Below are positions 45,681-57,522 of a stretch of 64,000 nt of DNA, in pieces. This DNA is from Atriophallophorus winterbourni. Taxonomy: Eukaryota > Platyhelminthes > Trematoda > Plagiorchiida > Microphallidae. Position numbers and translations under genes: made by a program. The stretch lies in contig JACCGJ010002760.1 of NCBI GenBank assembly GCA_013407085.1, positions 34,095 through 98,094 of the forward strand, written 5' to 3'. Within the stretch, counting starts at the first letter, position 1. Every line of letters starts with the position of its first letter. The notes below the pieces were generated by a model. The model searched no databases. It saw only the letters and a program-made list of their open reading frames with translations, and was not told the DNA's origin.

Positions 45681-46580
45681 GCCTTAAAATCACACTCGAA
45701 TGTACGAAGATTTAGGAAGATAACGCTGTGAGGATATATTGATACCATTCCTTAAAACGTTCAGAAGTTTGTTTAACAAATAAACATTTTACATGATAGG
45801 TGTTAATTTTGTTATTATAAGTTTATCACCGGGGAAGAGCAACAACTTACCGTTGGGGATCGAAGGATTAGCGGGTCCGCCCATGAATTCTTCCAGAGAC
45901 AAACAATCTGAATTAAACGCACATGTCAGACTGGGTAAAATTGGATGTGACAGCAAATTGAACACATCCGTGAGTCAAAGCAAGAGCCCAAGAATCAACC
46001 GGATGATCGTCGAAATAGAAAATAGTCGACGATGCCAAACAACTCACCTTTCCCCCTCTTTTAGGATTTTACTTTATCATGGTTCTGTGGCAGCTTAGCA
46101 TTCGGTGCATGCTACTTGTGCACTGCTGTCTGTGATGACGATGATGACAGTTAACAACCAAGTGTTCAATTGTCGTTTATAGTCGAGGACGAGTTTCATA
46201 AGGACTAAGCCTGTCTTATGATGATGCGGCCAAACCATTGCATCTTTCTCCCGTGAGTATAAACGATAGCGTAGTTGCTTCCATACATTGCGTAACAAAT
46301 GTACTACTGATGACATCGCATCTGAAGAACAACATTGGATACTTGATCGGTATCTCGGACTTACAATTGTGTATCTTGTGACTTGAGCTGCCACATGTTA
46401 CCCGTGAAACACTACAAGACGAATCTCTCCATACTAACCACTTTTTATTTTTGTGACTTCAAAAGACGTATAATCAACCCTTGACTTTGCTTCATCTTCC
46501 GTTTGACTATTGAGCAGCATTCTGAAACCAAGTCACTAGAAAAATGTCAACTTTCTAAACATTAGTATTGAAAAGATAAA
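45681..46580. other. No gene recognised
   Basis: ORFs at 45,793-46,098 (plus) and 46,095-46,394 (minus) have no recognisable motif. Confidence 0.4.
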
Positions 46581-47000
46581 TTAAATCCTGACGTATAGCC
46601 TTCGTCTTCACACCTTTTATCTCAAGGCTGACTTTTGGATCGAAACTACTGATTGAGTAAATAAGCGTATGTTGCATTTAGGCATTTTAACCAAGAACGA
46701 TAATGTAAACTATTTATTCGATCCAGTATTTCGTCAAAACTTGCAATCGTTGGTAGTCTGCTAATGTCTGCTCCATGACTCAGTTAAAGAAATAATTGAG
46801 CACAACTGGTGATAACGAGCGTCTTTGTTTGATCCTTGTGTGAAAATTCATTCCTATAGAAAGGAACCCGAGCGTTTGTATAGTAGTAATACTCTTTAGC
46901 CAGCCTCATGCGTTTTGCGGGGCCCAATCCGTTTATATGATATCACATACACAGCCGCAATTCAGTCAGATCCAGCGTGGAATCGTTAAAACTCACTGTC
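46580..47000 (-). pseudogene. RTE-like LINE fragment
   Basis: Reads RSLSPVVLNYFFN then VMEQTLADYQRLQV, matching the LSPFLFNFV...M segment of RTE-type reverse transcriptases and the plus-strand copy at 48,440. Heavily decayed. Confidence 0.5.
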
Positions 47001-47249
47001 GTTAACCGCCGAGACCATGCTTCAGAATCCTTCACAGCGTGAATAGTTGGTTTACGCGTTCGATTCCGGAATGACTTTGTACGCCTACGACGCTCAATAT
47101 AAAACTATTTTGAAAGCAACATCGCTAACCGCTTTCTTGCTTATTCCGTTTTGCACACAGATTTATATTTGTGACTACTCATTAGTAACATGTTCCAATG
47201 TTGGAAATAAGCTCACAATTCCCAAATGCTCCAATGGCACGCGTCTCAT

Positions 47250-49350
47250 ATAGCCTCTGACAACCAAGTCCAGCTCCTGGCCTGCACGCGTGGTCCTGTG
47301 TAACCCGGCGGAACTGCTTATACTGACAGGAGAAATGGCGAAGGCGGCTGACTGGAGCCTAAAAACCAGCATGTTTTGGGCAGGTGGAGCTCGTAAGTTC
47401 ATAAAGGCGGTTCACCTAGGGGAAGGAAAACCCTTATGTGAAACCTCCACTGCCTTGTGGCTACATCCAATCATGGAAAAGGCTTCAGGGGTCGACCTCG
47501 AGAAAAAATCCGGAGCTGGAGTCCCGTTAGGCAGTTCGAACTTTATTCAACTTCGTCCTGCCAGCTCCTGCGACGGCATCGTTGTCCAAACGTATCATCC
47601 TAGCTGTTCCTTTGGTTCCAGTGGTGCCGTTGAGAGGGAGCACTTGCTTCATGGGCAACAGCAAGTTCTCTAAATTGAACTGCCCAAGCGTACATCACAA
47701 CGCACTAATGGAGAGGACACTCCATTCCGCTTTTATGGAAAATAACACGGGAATTAGCAGAAACCGGTTAAAAGCTATGGCTCGACCGGCGTAGAGCTAA
47801 GCGCCTGGGACTGCTTTCGACGGTGGGAGAGACTCACAGGTCTCATTGGACGGCTACCGCCGGACTCAGCTGGGCAGCCCCCAGTCAATAATGTGCCGTC
47901 TCGCCGCGGTATGCTATCCTTATTGGGTGCATGGGGATTAAGAATCAACTGACAAGCAGACTGTATTTTTCCGCACCAGCGAATCGAAATACTAAACAAC
48001 AAATGTCAGTTGTGAAACTGGGAACCTGGAATGTACGGTCCATGCTTCCAGGATTTCATGACGACGTCTCGACTAACAGAGGCGTAAGAAATTCATCCGT
48101 GATTAACAATGAGCTGAAGAGGCTGAAGTTCGACGTGGCTGCCCTGCAAGAGACGCGATTACCAGAGACTGGTAAACTAACAGAAAGAGATTACATCATT
48201 TTTTGGAAAGGTAGAGGTTCCGACCCACCCATAAATTTAGCCCAATGTAGCAATCATTATTGATTTTAAGGATGCCTTTGATTCGGTCAATAGGAACGCA
48301 TTATTTAATATCTTATTACACAGTCATCTTATTTCTGACACTTAATTCTCATAGTTCTGGGCGCGTTAGGGTTTAAAAGAGCCTGCCAGTCAACTTTCCG
48401 ACGGTTAATGATGCCCGACAAGTGTGTCAGATTTCTTCATTTTTGTTTAATTTTGTAACGGACGCAAAAATGAAGGCATGTAATGCAGACTTAACGACAG
48501 CTGGCATTCAGTTAGGCTGTGATAAGAAACTTATTGACTTAGATTACACTGATGACGTAGTTTTTGATTCCTATACGAATACTCAAGCAACGTTACACGG
48601 ACTTTGTAGTATCGTACCACCATTTAGTATCCGCTTTGCACCTTCCAGGTTCAAAGTTCTGTTACAGGATATTGATCCAACCGAAACGGCGCTAAGATAC
48701 AGCAAAGGGGAACTTGCGACTGTAGACTGTTTTACTAATTTGGGTAGTCGCATTAATAGTAAAGCGTGTTTATCTAAGATATCAGCTAGCATTTCCCGAA
48801 CCACAGTAACGTTTAGTAACTCGGGTAATCGGCGGTGTCAAAGAAGCTTGTCTATAAAGCTCAATGGTAGAGTTTATAAGATAACATTTTGCGCGGTTTA
48901 TCTGCACGGATATGAAACTGGGACACTCAGAAAAAACGAATGAGACCTCTACAGGTTCTCGATAATCGGGAAACCCGACAGTATCTTCGCCCACATACAG
49001 TCACTGACTGTACGGCACTTTGCTGGTGCTTTCATACCATACCATGTCCACACCATCGCAGGAGTTCCTTGACATCATCGTATTCGTAACGTAATTATCC
49101 ATCATAGAATTTTTGGCAGTGATGTAGATATGGAAAAACAAATTAACCGACATCGATTTCGCCGAGTTAATCACGTATTGCGAATGGAAAATAATTTTTC
49201 CTTAATACAGTTTGTTTGCAACCCCTAACTCCAAATGGGTTGGTTGTAGGGTGGCCAGACTCTGACTTGGATCAAGATAAAAACCTCAAGAGCTAAACTA
49301 GCTACAGTTGATGCGAACCGTAGCCCAGGTTTAGGGCCAAGAGAACAGAA
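47250..49350 (+). pseudogene. RTE-like LINE with 5' region, deleted centre
   Basis: 47,290-47,930 is a GC-richer untranslated leader. The endonuclease starts at 48,010 (VKLGTWNVRSM, NNELKRLKFDVAALQETRLP, DYIIFWKG), then a deletion jumps to the domain A piece IDFKDAFDSVNRNALF at 48,262, and on to 48,422-48,943 with SSFLFNFVTD, GIQLGCDKKLIDLDYTDDVV (YADD changed to YTDD) and CFTNLGSRI. Most of the endonuclease and reverse transcriptase fingers are lost. Confidence 0.78.
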
Positions 49351-51780
49351 TTCACAATGACTTCTTGCTCTTAGTGTTGATGCTCAAAATCGTGTTAACT
49401 GGGGGGGGTCTTGATGTAGACTTCTTCTCGGATTGTTTGACTAATCCAGTATGCTGTCAATTAAGGTGACAATGAAAGCTTATTATGCTGCGTAGCAGTG
49501 AAAGCCGCAAAGAATCTGTCATGCTTATGCCGCTCTACTCATTCACAGTGACATGTGATCCTAACGTGGCTGTGCCAAATCTACAGGTTGGGTAGCTTTC
49601 TAGGTCTCATTCTTCCTCGATTTTTTTATGATTTTAACGTGTAATGGATGTATAGCAATTAAACACATGGTACTTGTAACCGATGCAATGATATCCATGA
49701 GGATAATGTAACATTACACAGCAAAAACAATAATAGGGCATCAGTAACCCTAGTATATGCATTTGTAAAAAAAACAGAAGCCTGGAACCAGAAAGGAGTC
49801 GCACAACCATAGATTACATGTGGGCTCAAATACCACCACGTTGCCCAGCCCTAGAACGATATGAGAAATAAAGAGTGGTAGTAAAACTCTGATGTATCCC
49901 GGCATACAGCCCATTTGCAGTAGAGAATCAATCTAGCGCGATATTAATGGCATAGCACAAAGAGACAACTGCATATTTGTTCATATTCTCCGTAGTTTCA
50001 AGTGACTGGCGTATAATCAGCAATATACATCGCTAATGTAGTCCCGGGGATTTCGTGAACAAGTCCGGATAAGGTGTTGAATCTGGAATTGAGTGCACAA
50101 AATGCGGTTGATGTCTTAAACTTTCCAATCGCAGAAGAACATTAGTAATGTGTGTGTACGTATGTAAAATCACAAGCCTAATGTCGCAAAAGTGCTGCGC
50201 AGTCAAAGACCGCACATAAGCTAAGAAACTGTCAGGTCGCCCATACACAGGCAGATATACGGAAAACATTAGTAACGAGTACCGGAGTGATGAGAACAAT
50301 AAGAATTTTATTGATGACGATTTCTTCCCACCGGAAAGAGACATTTTCAGTCGTCAACTGATTGCAGCATACGAAGCTATCAAACATTTTAGGCACTCAA
50401 CCGAACGCAGTAATTCACCATTTTTATGGAGCGGGCTTTTATCGTACGCAACGCATATGTTCACAGCTGGTACAGTCGGGGGTTGTAGTGAGAATGAGCC
50501 ACTACTTTATACATCTCGTTTCTTATTCATCATCATCAGGACAGCATTACCGAATGCCTAATTTCCCTAGAACCGTTAAAATGATATTTTATCCTGACGA
50601 CAAAGGTAACACAGGTTTCGAGCTGCTACGGTTTCCTCAGAAATATATACCGAATGAAATGCTCACATGGCGTGCGTCTCAAGTCTCTGTTGATCAAGTT
50701 TAGCCCATGATCGATATAAGTGGCGTCCAAAAGCAAGGAGGACTTGTGCTTACTTCCAACAAGGGGCTCATCATCAGGGACAGCATTACACTGATCGCAA
50801 GCACCAAATGCTTAACAGCCACACAACCATGACACTAAAATGCTAAATTGATAGGGAAGGATATGACTTAAACACTACGGAATGTATAGACAAAACACAG
50901 ACACTTGGATCAATTACATACATCTGGGATAAAACATGCAACCAATCAAGTTTGGCAAACGAGTAAACCAACATCAGCACGGCAGCTTTTGCGAATCTCA
51001 CTGTCATGCATCATTAAAAGCTTTTCTTGCTACTACATTAAAAAGCATACAAAAAACCTCTAATATGCCTACAGCAAGACGGCCAAGTAACACGATTATG
51101 ACCTATAGCTGAGGATAAATAGCACTTGTGAAGTGTGGTGGCGCGGACCCCAACCAGAGAAGGATCACCCCAACTATACACATGTTAGATGTCAAGTCAT
51201 CTGCTTCAGCCAACTCGCAGACTAGCTCCCAGCTTCAAGCGGTCCCCAGATGACCAACGCGATTTAAACAAACTGTCGTACTGCTTAAGACAGCCCATGG
51301 AGTTGACTTTCACAAGACTCCGCTATAGCTTCTAACCGTTATCTGCTGCTGCCTGTGTTATTTACCAAACAATCAAAATAGATTTTGTTCAGTAGAGTAG
51401 TGAAATGTACGCCAGTGGAATTAGAAATGGACAGCTAACTTTCGCATAAACAGGATATGCTTCCGATATACAACATCGTAGGAAAGAAAGAAACAAATTT
51501 GAACACACGTGCAATCCACCCAACGGGACTCCAGCTTCGAATATTTTAAAAACTTGACTTCTGAAGTGCACCGCAATTTTGATCAACAGTTTATTATTAA
51601 ATTTGCCTTCAGATCGCAAAATCGTAGCTTATGTGGCATTTAGGTTAGCGGGACATCAACTCGGGACACAGCTACCAACATTCTCCGAAGCACTGAGGGT
51701 TCAAAATAAAAAAATGTTTTTCTGGGCGCACAACTATAATAAACGTACAAATGCCACCCGTTAGAAACCCAGTAGATTGA
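49351..51780. other. No coding gene; SINE-like repeat pieces
   Basis: Weak copies of the repeat described at 52,905-53,160 lie at about 49,800-49,990 and 50,180-50,300. The 113-codon plus ORF at 50,362-50,703 is unrecognised. Confidence 0.4.
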
Positions 51781-51880
51781 AGGCACAAGTCACCATGATC
51801 CGCTGTTTCCTATAACGGCAGGAGCAGCTCCAATGGTTCGCATGAGAATAGAAAAGTCAATAGTCTATTTAGGACCATAA

Positions 51881-52855
51881 ATGCCAAATTTCGGAAGTAT
51901 AAATGACGTGCCACAAAGAAACTATGTAGTGGTATTGGGTGATTTCAATGCCAGAGTTGGTGCAGATTACGAATCTTGGCAAAACTGTCTCGGGAGGTTC
52001 AGTGTAGGTAAAACCAATGAAAATGGACAACGCCTTTTAGAATTGTGCACACAGTTCAATCTTAGTGTCAGTAACACCTTCTTTCAAACAAAACCACAGC
52101 TTAAGTTCTCTTGGAAACATCCTAGCTCTAAGCATTGGCATCAGCTTGATCTTATTCTTGTTAGGCGCACTAATATAGGAAACGTACTTCTCACCAGATC
52201 ATATCAAAGCGCAAACTGTGACACTGATCATCCGCTGGTCTGTGCAAAACTGAAGCTTCCCGACACGAGATTTCACCGCACGAAATTGTCTGCTAAGCCT
52301 AGGATTGACGTCACCCGCATGTGCTAACCTAATCTAGCTACGCGATTCGCAAAAGCCTTTACAGCCGAGTTCAGCAAGACAACCCCGCTTGAATCGGCTT
52401 CAGAAAACTGGGAATCGATAAAAAGCTGCATATGCCGAGTCGTACTTTTCACTTTCGGCCCGAAGAAAGCGCGAACGAGCGACTGGTTCGAAGCAAAAGC
52501 TTCTGAGATAACTGCTGCGTTGGATGAGAAACGGTCAGCATTCCTGAGGTTCAAAGATATGCCAACAGATGAAAACTTGCGACTTTTAAGAGCAGCTAGA
52601 AATAAGGTTCAACAGACTGCACGGCGATGTGCAAACGACTGTTGGACTGAAATTAGCCTCAATATCCAAAAAGCTGCGGATACCGGAAATTTTCACGCTA
52701 TGTATGAAGGGATCAAGAGAGCCATTGGCCCAAACAAACTTAAAACGGCTTCCATTAAGTCTTTATATCGTGACCCAATTGTCGACAAAACTCAGCAGAT
52801 GGAAAGATGGGTAGAGCACTTCTCCTCTCTCTACTCTAGGGACACGATCCGATAG
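51881..52855 (+). pseudogene. RTE-like LINE endonuclease half, one stop
   Basis: A single frame carries VVLGDFNARVGADYESW, RFSVGKTNENGQRLLELC, NTFFQTKPQLKFSW, HWHQLDLILVRR and CDTDHPLVCAKLKL (C-terminal endonuclease), then the linker AFLRFKDMPTDENLRLLRAA up to VEHFSSLYSRDTI. The only interruption is TAA at 52,325-52,327. It ends at the SINE-like repeat at 52,856 and has no reverse transcriptase. Confidence 0.82.
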
Positions 52856-52904
52856 CACAATGTTTCATAAACAACCACGGTCTACAGAGTCGTGTAGCAG
52901 CTCT

Positions 52905-53160
52905 CCTTATGGTATGGTATGAGAGCACAATCCTGATCCAGACAAAGTACCGCACCGTCGGAGACTGCATGCGGGCAAAGATACTGTCAGGTTGCCCAGG
53001 TCTAGACATATATGAGAAAGAAAAAGAACAGGAATAGGTAGTGAGACACCAGTCTGTTTCAGCATGCAGCTCACTACCTCTGGCCAATCAATTTAGCACG
53101 GTGTTAGCCGCACAGCAAAGTACTGCATGACTGCACATCCGTGCACTGCTGTGTGCTTAA
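52905..53160. repeat. SINE-like dispersed repeat S1
   Basis: Shares gatactgtcaggttgccca, ggtctagac, atatgag, gtagtgaga, gcatgcagct, ggccaatcaatttagcac and tgttagccgc with 55,440-55,690, and weaker pieces at 49,800-49,990, 50,180-50,300 and 53,370-53,460. No convincing tRNA-type promoter boxes were identified, so the class is uncertain. Confidence 0.75.
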
Positions 53161-53917
53161 ACATTGCCTTAAAACACTTAGAATATCAGAGCGAAAAATT
53201 CATGAATGGAACAAATTTAGATGTCCAAATGGTGAAGAAATATCACCATTTTTATTCACTTGAGTGGACAAATGATCCAATGACATGAGGCAACTCATTC
53301 ACGCAGACGAGTGCTTGATGAACGAAGGGAACTGCAAGCTGTGATCGCATTAAAGTGCAGCACCGTTATTGATTGTGTGTGGGCTATGAGACTCTCATGT
53401 TGCGGTTATAAGAATGAAACTCCGGTGCGTTTCAGGATGCAGCTCACTATCGGTGACAAAAAGATTTAACAAGAGTAGTAAATAATGAGAATCCAAGTTT
53501 TGGCTCACTTACTCGATCGAAATGGTTCCAATCCACGAGATTGTAAATTACATTCACACGAGAAATCGTAGAAAACTTTGTATTCAAAACAACCTGCGCA
53601 TATGAAACCTGAAGTGTTGCAACGTACCGAACGAATAATCCGAAAAGGATTGCAACGGCTCTGATATTTGCGGATAAATGAACAAAAACTGTTCAAAAGT
53701 GTCCCAGATTCGAACAGTTTTAAGCCAGCAGCGAATACCTGAATATTAAAAAAAATGTAGTTACAAATACAACGATACTAGTGTCGATTACAGGCGCATC
53801 TATTCAAAAGCAAATGAACATTTTCCATTCCAAAATAATTTTATCGTGAAACTTACGTTTTCAATGTCTTCCTGAAGTTCATGCAAATGTTCATGCTGTA
53901 GCGTGTCAAGAACGGAG

Positions 53918-54040
53918 TACCGACAGTTGCCCCTAGACAATTGCTCCCCGACAGTTGCTCCTCGACAATTGCTCCTCTGACAATTGCTCCTTGACAAATT
54001 ACTCCTCGGACATTTGCTCCTTGACCAATTGCTCCTTGTA
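53918..54040. repeat. 18-bp minisatellite
   Basis: About seven imperfect copies of GACAATTGCTCCTC plus spacer. In the antisense frame it reads GAIVRGAIV-like repeats, with no sign of a real protein. Confidence 0.9.
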
Positions 54041-54180
54041 CAAGTGAACTGAGTTCACTTGAACTCAGTTCCACGGAGATGGAGTCGCCCGGAACAGTTG
54101 TGTTTTCGCTTTCGTTCACACACATAAAAATCAACAGTGGGGTCACTCTTGCTGGTTTGAGCTTGAACTCAGTTCACTTG
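54039..54180 (-). pseudogene. Inverted FLYWCH-transposon fragment
   Basis: Minus strand 54,156-54,070 repeats the segment at 57,622-57,710 (AGCAAGAGTGACCCCACTG, TATGTGTGTGAACGAAAGCG, CGGGCGACTCCATCTCCGTG). It is flanked on both sides by GAACTCAGTTCACTTG-type palindromic sequence. Confidence 0.85.
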
Positions 54181-54242
54181 TTTACTTGTTTGATTGTCAT
54201 AAATAGTTAAATAGTCCAGTTGAAGGCTACCTTTCAAAATGG

Positions 54243-54420
54243 ACAGACACGTTCAGTATCAGTATCACAGGGCGATAGCCGACCAAGTCGAAACGAGTGC
54301 CCAGATTCTTTCGGTGTGCTTGAAAACACCCGCCACTACCAGGATTGATTCGTAAGTAACACAGGGGTGTGTAACTGTGAATGGAAGATGTCTCATCACC
54401 GAAAGGAGAGAGAGTTATGC
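54243..54420 (+). repeat. SINE-like dispersed repeat S2, copy 1
   Basis: Matches the repeats at 58,231 and 58,416: cacaggg.gata, then cagattctttcggtg and acacccgccactac. Short and diverged. Confidence 0.6.
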
Positions 54421-55439
54421 ATGTTGCATGTCCAATCGAATGAAAAGACGATGGACAGCAGTTTATTTACACAAATACGAAAAAATGAAAAAGAAACTCT
54501 TTTTTGTGTTTCAAAATGTTTTTCGAATATTTTTGTGTTTTTTTATCATGAAAATGAGGGATTTAGTCTTAAGGGTAATGCTCCGGGAAGAGCTCCTGCC
54601 ACCGTTCGTCCAGCCCATGTTTGAACGCAATTACTGAAGTGGCCAAGATTAGTTCTGCGGGAAGTGAGTTCCACGCGTTCACTATACGGATGCTAAAGAA
54701 GTGCGTTCTGGATTCGAGCCTGGTGTGCTGTTTACTTAGCTTAAAACTGTGCCCTCGTGTACCAACCAAAGGAGAGAACCGACAGAAGTCATCGAATTCT
54801 AAACAACTTAGTCCTTTGACAACCTTAAAGGTCTCTATAAGATCCCCCCTAAGTTGCCTCCTCCTAAGTGAGAAAAGTCCTAGTGTTAATAGACGATTTT
54901 CATAGTTGGTGTATGCTAATCCCTCGATCATGCGAGTGGCCAGCTTCTGTACCTTTTCTAGCTACAGGATATCCTTCTGGTAATACGGCTTCCAAGCCTG
55001 GATACAGTATTCTAAATGTGGCCTTACTATTGCCTTGTAGAGGCACAATAGCACCTCAGCTTTTCTGCAAGTGAGGGCTGAACGTAGTCGAAAGAGTTCC
55101 CTCCTGGCCCTTTGAGCTGCAGCAGCACATTGGTCAGCCCACTTAAAGTTTTCGGAGACTACGATTCCTAGGTCCTTAGTAGACTTTACCCTACGGAACT
55201 CCGTGTGAGCTGAGGGCGTAGACACAATCATGTTGCCTGCCAGTGTAGAGAGCATGTATTGGTATGGTCTATCTACTTATCTGTGAGCACCGGTAGTATC
55301 ATGACTTACGTTCAAACGATAAGCCATACACGCTTTGCTAATCCCCCTTCTCTCTTCGCTTTGTAGATCTCATGTTTAGTTGATAGGCCTATTCTGTATC
55401 AGATTGTGCAATATAAAATAATAATATAAATGGGATGAT

Positions 55440-55690
55440 GCGCCAAGCCTGATCCATGCAAAGTTGGCCGCAACATCCAGTATACTGCACGTGGGCTAAG
55501 ATACTGTCAGGTTGCCCAGGCCTAGACAGATATGAGGGGGAAATAGAAATGGTAGTGAGACTCCAGCGTGTACTCGCATGCAGCTTACTACCGTTGGCCA
55601 ATCAATTTAGCACGATGTTAGCCGCCCAGCACAGAACTGCTGCACGATTGCACAACCGTGCAATGGCTGAGAGTTTGAGAAGCAAGAGCC
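55440..55690. repeat. SINE-like repeat S1 inside LINE
   Basis: Second good copy of S1 (gatactgtcaggttgccca, ggccaatcaatttagcac). It lies exactly where the LINE family B frame stops after the KAFD motif. About 185 bp of unassigned sequence (55,256-55,440) separates it from the next LINE block. Confidence 0.8.
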
Positions 55691-55699
55691 TATGGTTGA

Positions 55700-57520
55700 C
55701 TTAATCAAAAGCCTTACTAAAGTCGAGATAGAAGTCTTCTACAGCTATACCATCATCCATCCTCTTAGTAACCTCGTTAAGAAAGCTCAACAAATTTGTC
55801 AGACATGACCTACCTTTTAGGAAGCCGTGTTGTGCGCCATTCAAAAGAGAGTGTTTGGTTAGATATCCACATATTTTATCGCGGATCAATCTTTCCATAA
55901 CCTTACATAGTACACTAATGAGGCTAACCGGGCGGTAATTATTGACCGCCGAGGAAGCTCCTCCCTTATGGATAGGTACTACAACGGCTGTTCTCCAGTC
56001 TAAAGGAAGGGTGCCCTGACTGAGGGATGATGTGAAAAGTTATGTGACCGGCACAGCTAATATAGGCGCTAGCAGTCTGATCATTTGTGGATGGATGCTA
56101 TCGGGGCCTGCCGACTTGTTGTAAGCTAGGCTGGCCAATATATTCTCAACAATGTGTACCTCGAATGTAAGGTCAGTGCAGAGGGGGCGATCAGAGAGTA
56201 CACATTGAAGTGATGGCGCAGATGCATCCGAGTTATAATCTCGGCGTTGTGCGCCTTGAAAATGCGAGGAAAACAATTGAGCCTTTTCAGTGCTTGCAAT
56301 GACGGCTGATCCATCGTCCCTTCTCAGGGTACCTACACCTTTTCGTGTTGACCCTTTAGATTGAACGTAGCTGTAGTAACGTTTCAGATGAGTATCGGCC
56401 TCTTGAGCGAGTCTCATTTCGAAAGAAATCTTTGCTGCACGTATCTTGGAGACAGCTATGTTTCGCGCTTCTTTGTAACGGGCCCAAGTCCCACATGAGG
56501 GAGTAAGCTTATAACGCCTCCATTTTGCGTCGCGGTGACGTACGCTACGGGAAACTGAGGCTGACCACCATTGAGGTTTACCTTTTTTGCGAACGGGTAA
56601 GAGAGGAGCGAATCGATCCAGAAGTTGAAGGATGTTTTTCTTGATCTGCCCCCACATCCCATCCACATGGTTAATGTTTTGCCATGGGAGTAGCGCTGCT
56701 GCCTGTAATAGGGAAGCAGGGTCGATCCTATGGAAGCGTCGAGACATCTTAAGTGGGGGTTTACCAAATGACTGAAGTAACTCGCAGGCTAACACTAAGT
56801 GGTCGCTCTTTCCTAGTGGTGGCAGTAAGACCAAATTTTGTATACCGCTTTCAGAAGTTGAAATAACTAGGTCAAGAATAGACGGAGACTGACCCTCTCG
56901 GAATCTAGTTGGTTCGTTTACGTGTTGGTAAAGTGCATGTGAGTGTAGCCAGTCCAGAAAATCGTTCGCGATTCCTGGAGCATGTGAGGTTTGGTACTCC
57001 CAGTTTATTTCAGGTAGATTAAAATCTCCGAAGATTACAACACGTGGTGCTACGGCTAAAAGAGACGACCGCTTAATTTGCAAAAGAGCATCTTCTTCCA
57101 AACTAGTGCTCGGACTACGGTAGACGCAGCTTACAACGATACGCGTGCATCCATGCATGAGCAAGGCAGATATTATCTGAACATTCGTTGTAGAAAAAGA
57201 AATACTTTTCTCGAAGGGAATAGCGTTATCAATAAGGAGCAACGCCCCTCCTGCTAGCTTACCCAGGGGTCGATCGCTTCTTACGGCGCTAAACCTATCC
57301 GCGATTAAAGCTGGTATGTGGTCATCATGAGACAACCATGATTCCGTGACACCCACAATTTTGTAGTGGTTGTCATCAACTCTACAGAGGAGTTCAGCCC
57401 ATTTATTTCTAATGCTACAAGCGTTTGTATAGAACAGAAGAGCACTATCATATGGGGCCAGACTCCCGGTGTTAGGGCTACCTATGAGCTCTTTGTCCTC
57501 GGGCGTAATGCCCGAGGCTG
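55700..57520 (-). pseudogene. LINE family B ORF2, N-terminal part, one stop
   Basis: Open from about 57,520 (FYTNACSIRNKWAELL) through GVTESWLS, VVIFGDFNLPEINW near 57,020 and LGKSDHLVLACELL near 56,800, then FHRIDPASLL, RHRDAKWRRYKL and SAGPDSIHPQMIRL. A single TAA at 56,040-56,042 interrupts; the same frame then continues VVPIHKGG, NNYRPVSLISVLCKVMERLI, AQHGFLKGRSCLTNLLSFLN and FYLDFSKAFD to the S1 insertion. The FADD box is missing. Confidence 0.85.
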
Positions 57521-57522
57521 CT

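Larger units (their letters stand above)
54569..57520 (-). mobile_element. LINE family B copy, interrupted by S1 repeat
   Basis: ORF2 remnant of the same family as the intact copy at 59,047-61,800. It is 5' truncated at about 57,520 against the MULE remnant. The reverse transcriptase palm is replaced by an S1 repeat at 55,256-55,690. The C-terminal parts at 54,962-55,255 (RVKSTKDLGIVVSENFKW, RPHLEYCIQAW) and 54,569-54,931 (IRIVNAWNSLPAELI) lie beyond it. Confidence 0.85.

Noticed and set aside
53853..54146. 97-codon ORF with GAIVRGAIV repeats as a collagen-like or elastic protein
   Set aside because: It is the translation of the 18-bp minisatellite fused by chance to an inverted transposon fragment.
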